Positions 61,196 to 64,000 of a stretch of 64,000 nucleotides of DNA are shown one piece after another. Below the pieces are notes generated by a model. It was not told where the DNA came from, searched no databases, and saw only the letters and a program-made list of their open reading frames with translations. Source of the DNA: Chrysophaeum taylorii (taxonomy: Eukaryota > Sar > Pelagophyceae > Pelagomonadales > Pelagomonadaceae); assembly GCA_029834535.1 (NCBI GenBank), contig JAQMWT010000025.1, positions 167,837 to 231,836 of the forward strand, given 5' to 3'. The first letter of the stretch is position 1; each line of letters starts with the position of its first letter. The position numbers and the translations under genes are program-made.

Positions 61196-62170
61196 ATGGC
61201 ACCGCAGACCTCTCTGTGCAAACACCACCCCTACCTCATAGCAGCTATTATTGCAGGTGGACTCCACCAGGAAGGTTTCGACACTTTTCGCAAACGATTC
61301 GACAAACGCCTTACTGTCGTGGTCACCTGCGAAATTAACGATATCATGCGCACCCGTGCGCAACAACTCTTCCCGCACGCCCAGCACTATGCGGACCTAA
61401 GGAAACTCAATGCCGCACTCCAAACCGGCAAAATACGACTACCTACATTCGACCTGGCAGTTTTTACATTGCCCTGTCAACATCTGAGTGTAATGAAAGA
61501 ATACGACGGCTATGCCACTCCGGTCACCGCCGACCTTTTCGTCAAAGAACAAATCCGCTTCGTTCGTTGCACGCTCCCGACCTACGCCATTGTCGAGAAC
61601 GTACCTCCCAACCCACGAACTCACTACGAGTATGCTCAACTCGCCAAAGATTATCAGCGCCTAGGCTACTTCCGCCACTCCGGCGTCTACAATGCCTCTG
61701 CCTCTGCTTTTGGTGACGTCATCAGCAATACACGCCATCTCGCTGTGTATGTCCGGCACCCTCTCACCGGATACAACCTCGAGAAAACCGCCTCTACTTG
61801 GTTAACCTCGCCTCCGAGCATGGTTCCTCTCCTGGACCCCAGTCACACCATCCCTGACGATCTCTGGATCGCCAAACCCGCCCTTCGTGGTACAGTGCCC
61901 CGCTCCACCTTGGACTCCTACCAGCACAAGGCTACCTACTCCTACAAGCCCGCTAACGCCTCGAAACTCTCGATTCCGAAAATGCCCGCATCTGCCAAAT
62001 GCTCGCACGTCTCACCAAGCCCTTCGCGGATCTCGGTCTAGATGCCGACGGCACCCCCTACGCCGCAATGGCGTCCATATCCCACCTCCTGGTTTTCACA
62101 CTCCTGCACCACCATTGTCGCAACACCCCACTCTCGCCGCTTGGAACACCATCCGCTGTTTTCATGCCTC
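61196..62170 (+). pseudogene. C5 cytosine DNA methyltransferase-like domain, copy 2
   Basis: This copy reads motifs I to VIII in one frame: IAGGLHQEGF, VVVTCEIN, FTLPCQHLSV (Cys 61475-61477), AIVENVPPN (61595-61603) and FGDVISNTRHLAVYVR. Motif IX-like LSIPKMPAS is split by a frameshift at about 61975. The last part (FADLGLDADGTPYAAMASIS) is in the next frame. All residues expected for catalysis (Pro-Cys-Gln, Glu-Asn-Val, Arg of motif VIII) are present. It is more complete than copy 1 but still cut from the protease by frameshifts near 61040 and 61200. Confidence 0.75.
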
Positions 62171-62339
62171 AGAGTCCCAATGTGCTTACCATTTGGATGG
62201 AGCCATCAACGGCACCGCCGCTACTGCCGTCGCATGTGGATACTTCTCGCGCGCCTCCCTCACACTACATTCCAGGCCCCCTCAGATTTAGGACTGTGCC
62301 CATCAACCCGCAGTCCTCTCCCCAACGCACTCCTTTTCC

Positions 62340-62835
62340 CTGGATGTCCCCAAGGGCACCGCCTTTCTGGACGTCGCTTACACCACGCCTTGGCCGCCGC
62401 TCACAGCTTCGCGCCCGTCCACTTGGGTCCACTATATGAATCGTTCGCATCCTGGCTTTACCGCGATCGACTCACAAGGGCGAATTATCGATGACCCCAA
62501 GGGATTCATCATGTCCAAAGCACGTCCCACTTACGCGGACTACGTCGGCCACATCGGAGACACGCTTCAGAAAAGCACCAAGTGTTACTCGGTCACTGGC
62601 TCGTACCCAACCAACACGAGCTACTCCAACGCCTTGCTGCTGATCTCTCCAGACCACATCCGCTATGCGACCCTCAACGAAATCGCAAAGTTTGGACACC
62701 ACTCGGACCCGGAACTGCTCCGACTGTTCCAACAGCACCCGCCGTACTTCGCGTTTAAGGCACTGGCCAACGCCGTCACGCACCGTGGCAGGCAAAGTAC
62801 AGCGCTGTCCTCGTCTCGGCCATCTCCAGCCGTCT
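62340..62835 (+). pseudogene. Unknown domain between methyltransferase and integrase, copy 2
   Basis: It corresponds to 50560-51030 of copy 1 (SKARPTYADYVGHIGDTLQK, NEIAKFGHHSDPELLRLFQQ), conserved apart from a frame change near 62440 and a deletion relative to copy 1 at about 62810. Confidence 0.4.
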
Positions 62836-64000
62836 CTTAGCAGAGGAAGACCTGAACCTCACCTCCCTCTTCAATGCCGTCGCAGGTGCTCACCATGATG
62901 CGATCCGCAAACCAAGCAAATCGACAAACCTCGAGACGCTTCTTGCCGAGGCAACCGTCGCTAAAATCCGAGTCGACAAGCGACCCAGCCCCCCCAGCGC
63001 TTCGACTGCTGCTCTGCCTCCCTTGCACAAGCCCGGCACCATTCAGCACGCCAAAAGAGTGCTTTTGGTCACTCGCTGGCACCGCATACACCACCAGCAA
63101 CCAGAGATTCTTCGCCGCACGATTGCCGCTAATGTAACGAATCTCCGCCCAGGTGATGATCGGTATCTGCAAGACTGCAGTGAATGCAAGCGCTGCCAAT
63201 CGCATGTAAGCTTCAGTCACAAGAAAAATTCCTGGTCACAGGATGAACTGGCCTATGCTCCTGGCCAACACCTCCACATGGATGTATCATACCCGAGCAT
63301 CAGCAAGTGCTACGGCGGATTTCGCTACATCATGCACTTCGTGTGTATTATCTCAGCACACAAGTGGGTCTATTTCCTGCGGAAATTAGACGCACAGGAT
63401 GTTCTGGCCGGCATCCTCTATGTGGTCAATGTGATTAAAGTCGAATTCGATGTCAGTGTGAAGATCACATCGTCTGATGCATACTCAACTTCCCGCTCTG
63501 AAGCCCCCCCCCCCCCTCAAGGTGCATCTTGGCCTCCAATTTCAAATCCTTGGTCGCCACCTCCACCAGCGGAACTTTGCTGAGAACATTATCAAGGAAA
63601 ACACCCGAGGCACCGTAGTTCGTCTCCTCAACCTTCGCAGTGTACGCATCGAAGGAAAGTCTATTGCCGCTGAGTATTATCACCCATTTGCTCTCCTGCA
63701 TAAGATCCAAGCCGACAACCAGCGCTCTCATGGACTGCCCTCGCGCACACACATGACATGCACCGTCCCCCGGCGTATCATGTCACCCATGGCACCGCTC
63801 TTGAAGCTTATCCCCTTTGGCGAACCTGTCACTTTTGTCTACCCTCAAAGTCACAAGCTGGAACCCTCCAGCGTCTCCGCCTCTTACTTTCATAGTAACA
63901 ACTATCTCCCGAACCTCCCCGGAACGGACCGATTTATCCGAGATGTTCACAGCTCTATCTTGCTTGTACATCAGGGGCGATATGGAAAAATCGTCACCTC
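62836..64000 (+). pseudogene. Copia-like integrase of methyltransferase retroelement, copy 2, runs off the window
   Basis: It reads TRWHRIHHQQPEIL, CSECKRCQ, HMDVSYPS (first catalytic Asp at 63281-63283), ITSSDAYSTS and, after a C10 run at about 63507 that shifts the frame, NFAENIIKENTRGTVVRL. The block VHQGRYGKIVTS is cut by the window end. All three core acidic residues are present, unlike copy 1. Any RT should lie beyond 64000. Confidence 0.65.

Overview
The window looks like nuclear DNA of a eukaryotic microbe, most likely a unicellular alga (a stramenopile or pelagophyte-like lineage fits best; this is inference). The evidence is a few intronless, host-type eukaryotic genes: a TXNDC9/phosducin-like protein, a sulfotransferase-like protein, an OPR-repeat/RAP-domain gene typical of organelle RNA biology, and a ribonuclease-inhibitor-type LRR protein. 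They sit in a sea of retrotransposons, Helitron remnants and long microsatellites. I see no bacterial operon structure, rRNA, tRNA or CRISPR array.

Layout. 1-3.1 kb: Helitron helicase fragments, pieces of a retroelement with a C-terminal PD-(D/E)XK-like domain (called RLE element here), and a SINE-like insertion. 3.3-4.6 kb: a decayed transposase-like gene, followed by a (TCTG)n array. 5.4-10.2 kb: a host gene island with a hAT scrap, a solo TG..CA element, the sulfotransferase (minus strand) and TXNDC9 (plus strand). 10.4-13.1 kb: a Helitron fragment fused to a rotten Copia. 13.7-19.9 kb: decayed minus-strand genes of unknown origin, including one long frame with three in-frame stops. 20-21.4 kb: an RLE copy carrying two nested solo elements. 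21.5-25.7 kb: an RS-rich ORF, a broken OPR/RAP gene and the LRR gene. 26.8-35.3 kb: RLE and Helitron units, split by a nearly intact Copia element (96-bp LTRs, 5-bp target duplication) that lacks gag. 35.7-43.9 kb: an 8.2-kb LTR-flanked minus-strand element with two long ORFs and no recognisable polymerase. 44-46.1 kb: a SINE-like element with a 13-bp target duplication, a hAT remnant and a TIR element. 46.1-52.6 kb and 57.4-64.0 kb: two copies of an LTR retroelement that encodes a gag-like protein, an aspartic protease and a C5 cytosine DNA methyltransferase-like domain, an unknown domain and a Copia-like integrase. 53.9-57.3 kb: an APE-type LINE nested in an RLE tail.

The most notable system is the methyltransferase-bearing retroelement. 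Methyltransferase capture by retrotransposons has been reported in dinoflagellates and charophyte algae, so the principle is known. This arrangement (methyltransferase between protease and integrase), the extra unknown domain and the LTR-related 8.2-kb element without polymerase deserve comparison with those families. Both copies carry frameshifts or stops, so neither looks autonomous as read. Most element boundaries come from target duplications or repeat comparison by eye, not from computed alignments.
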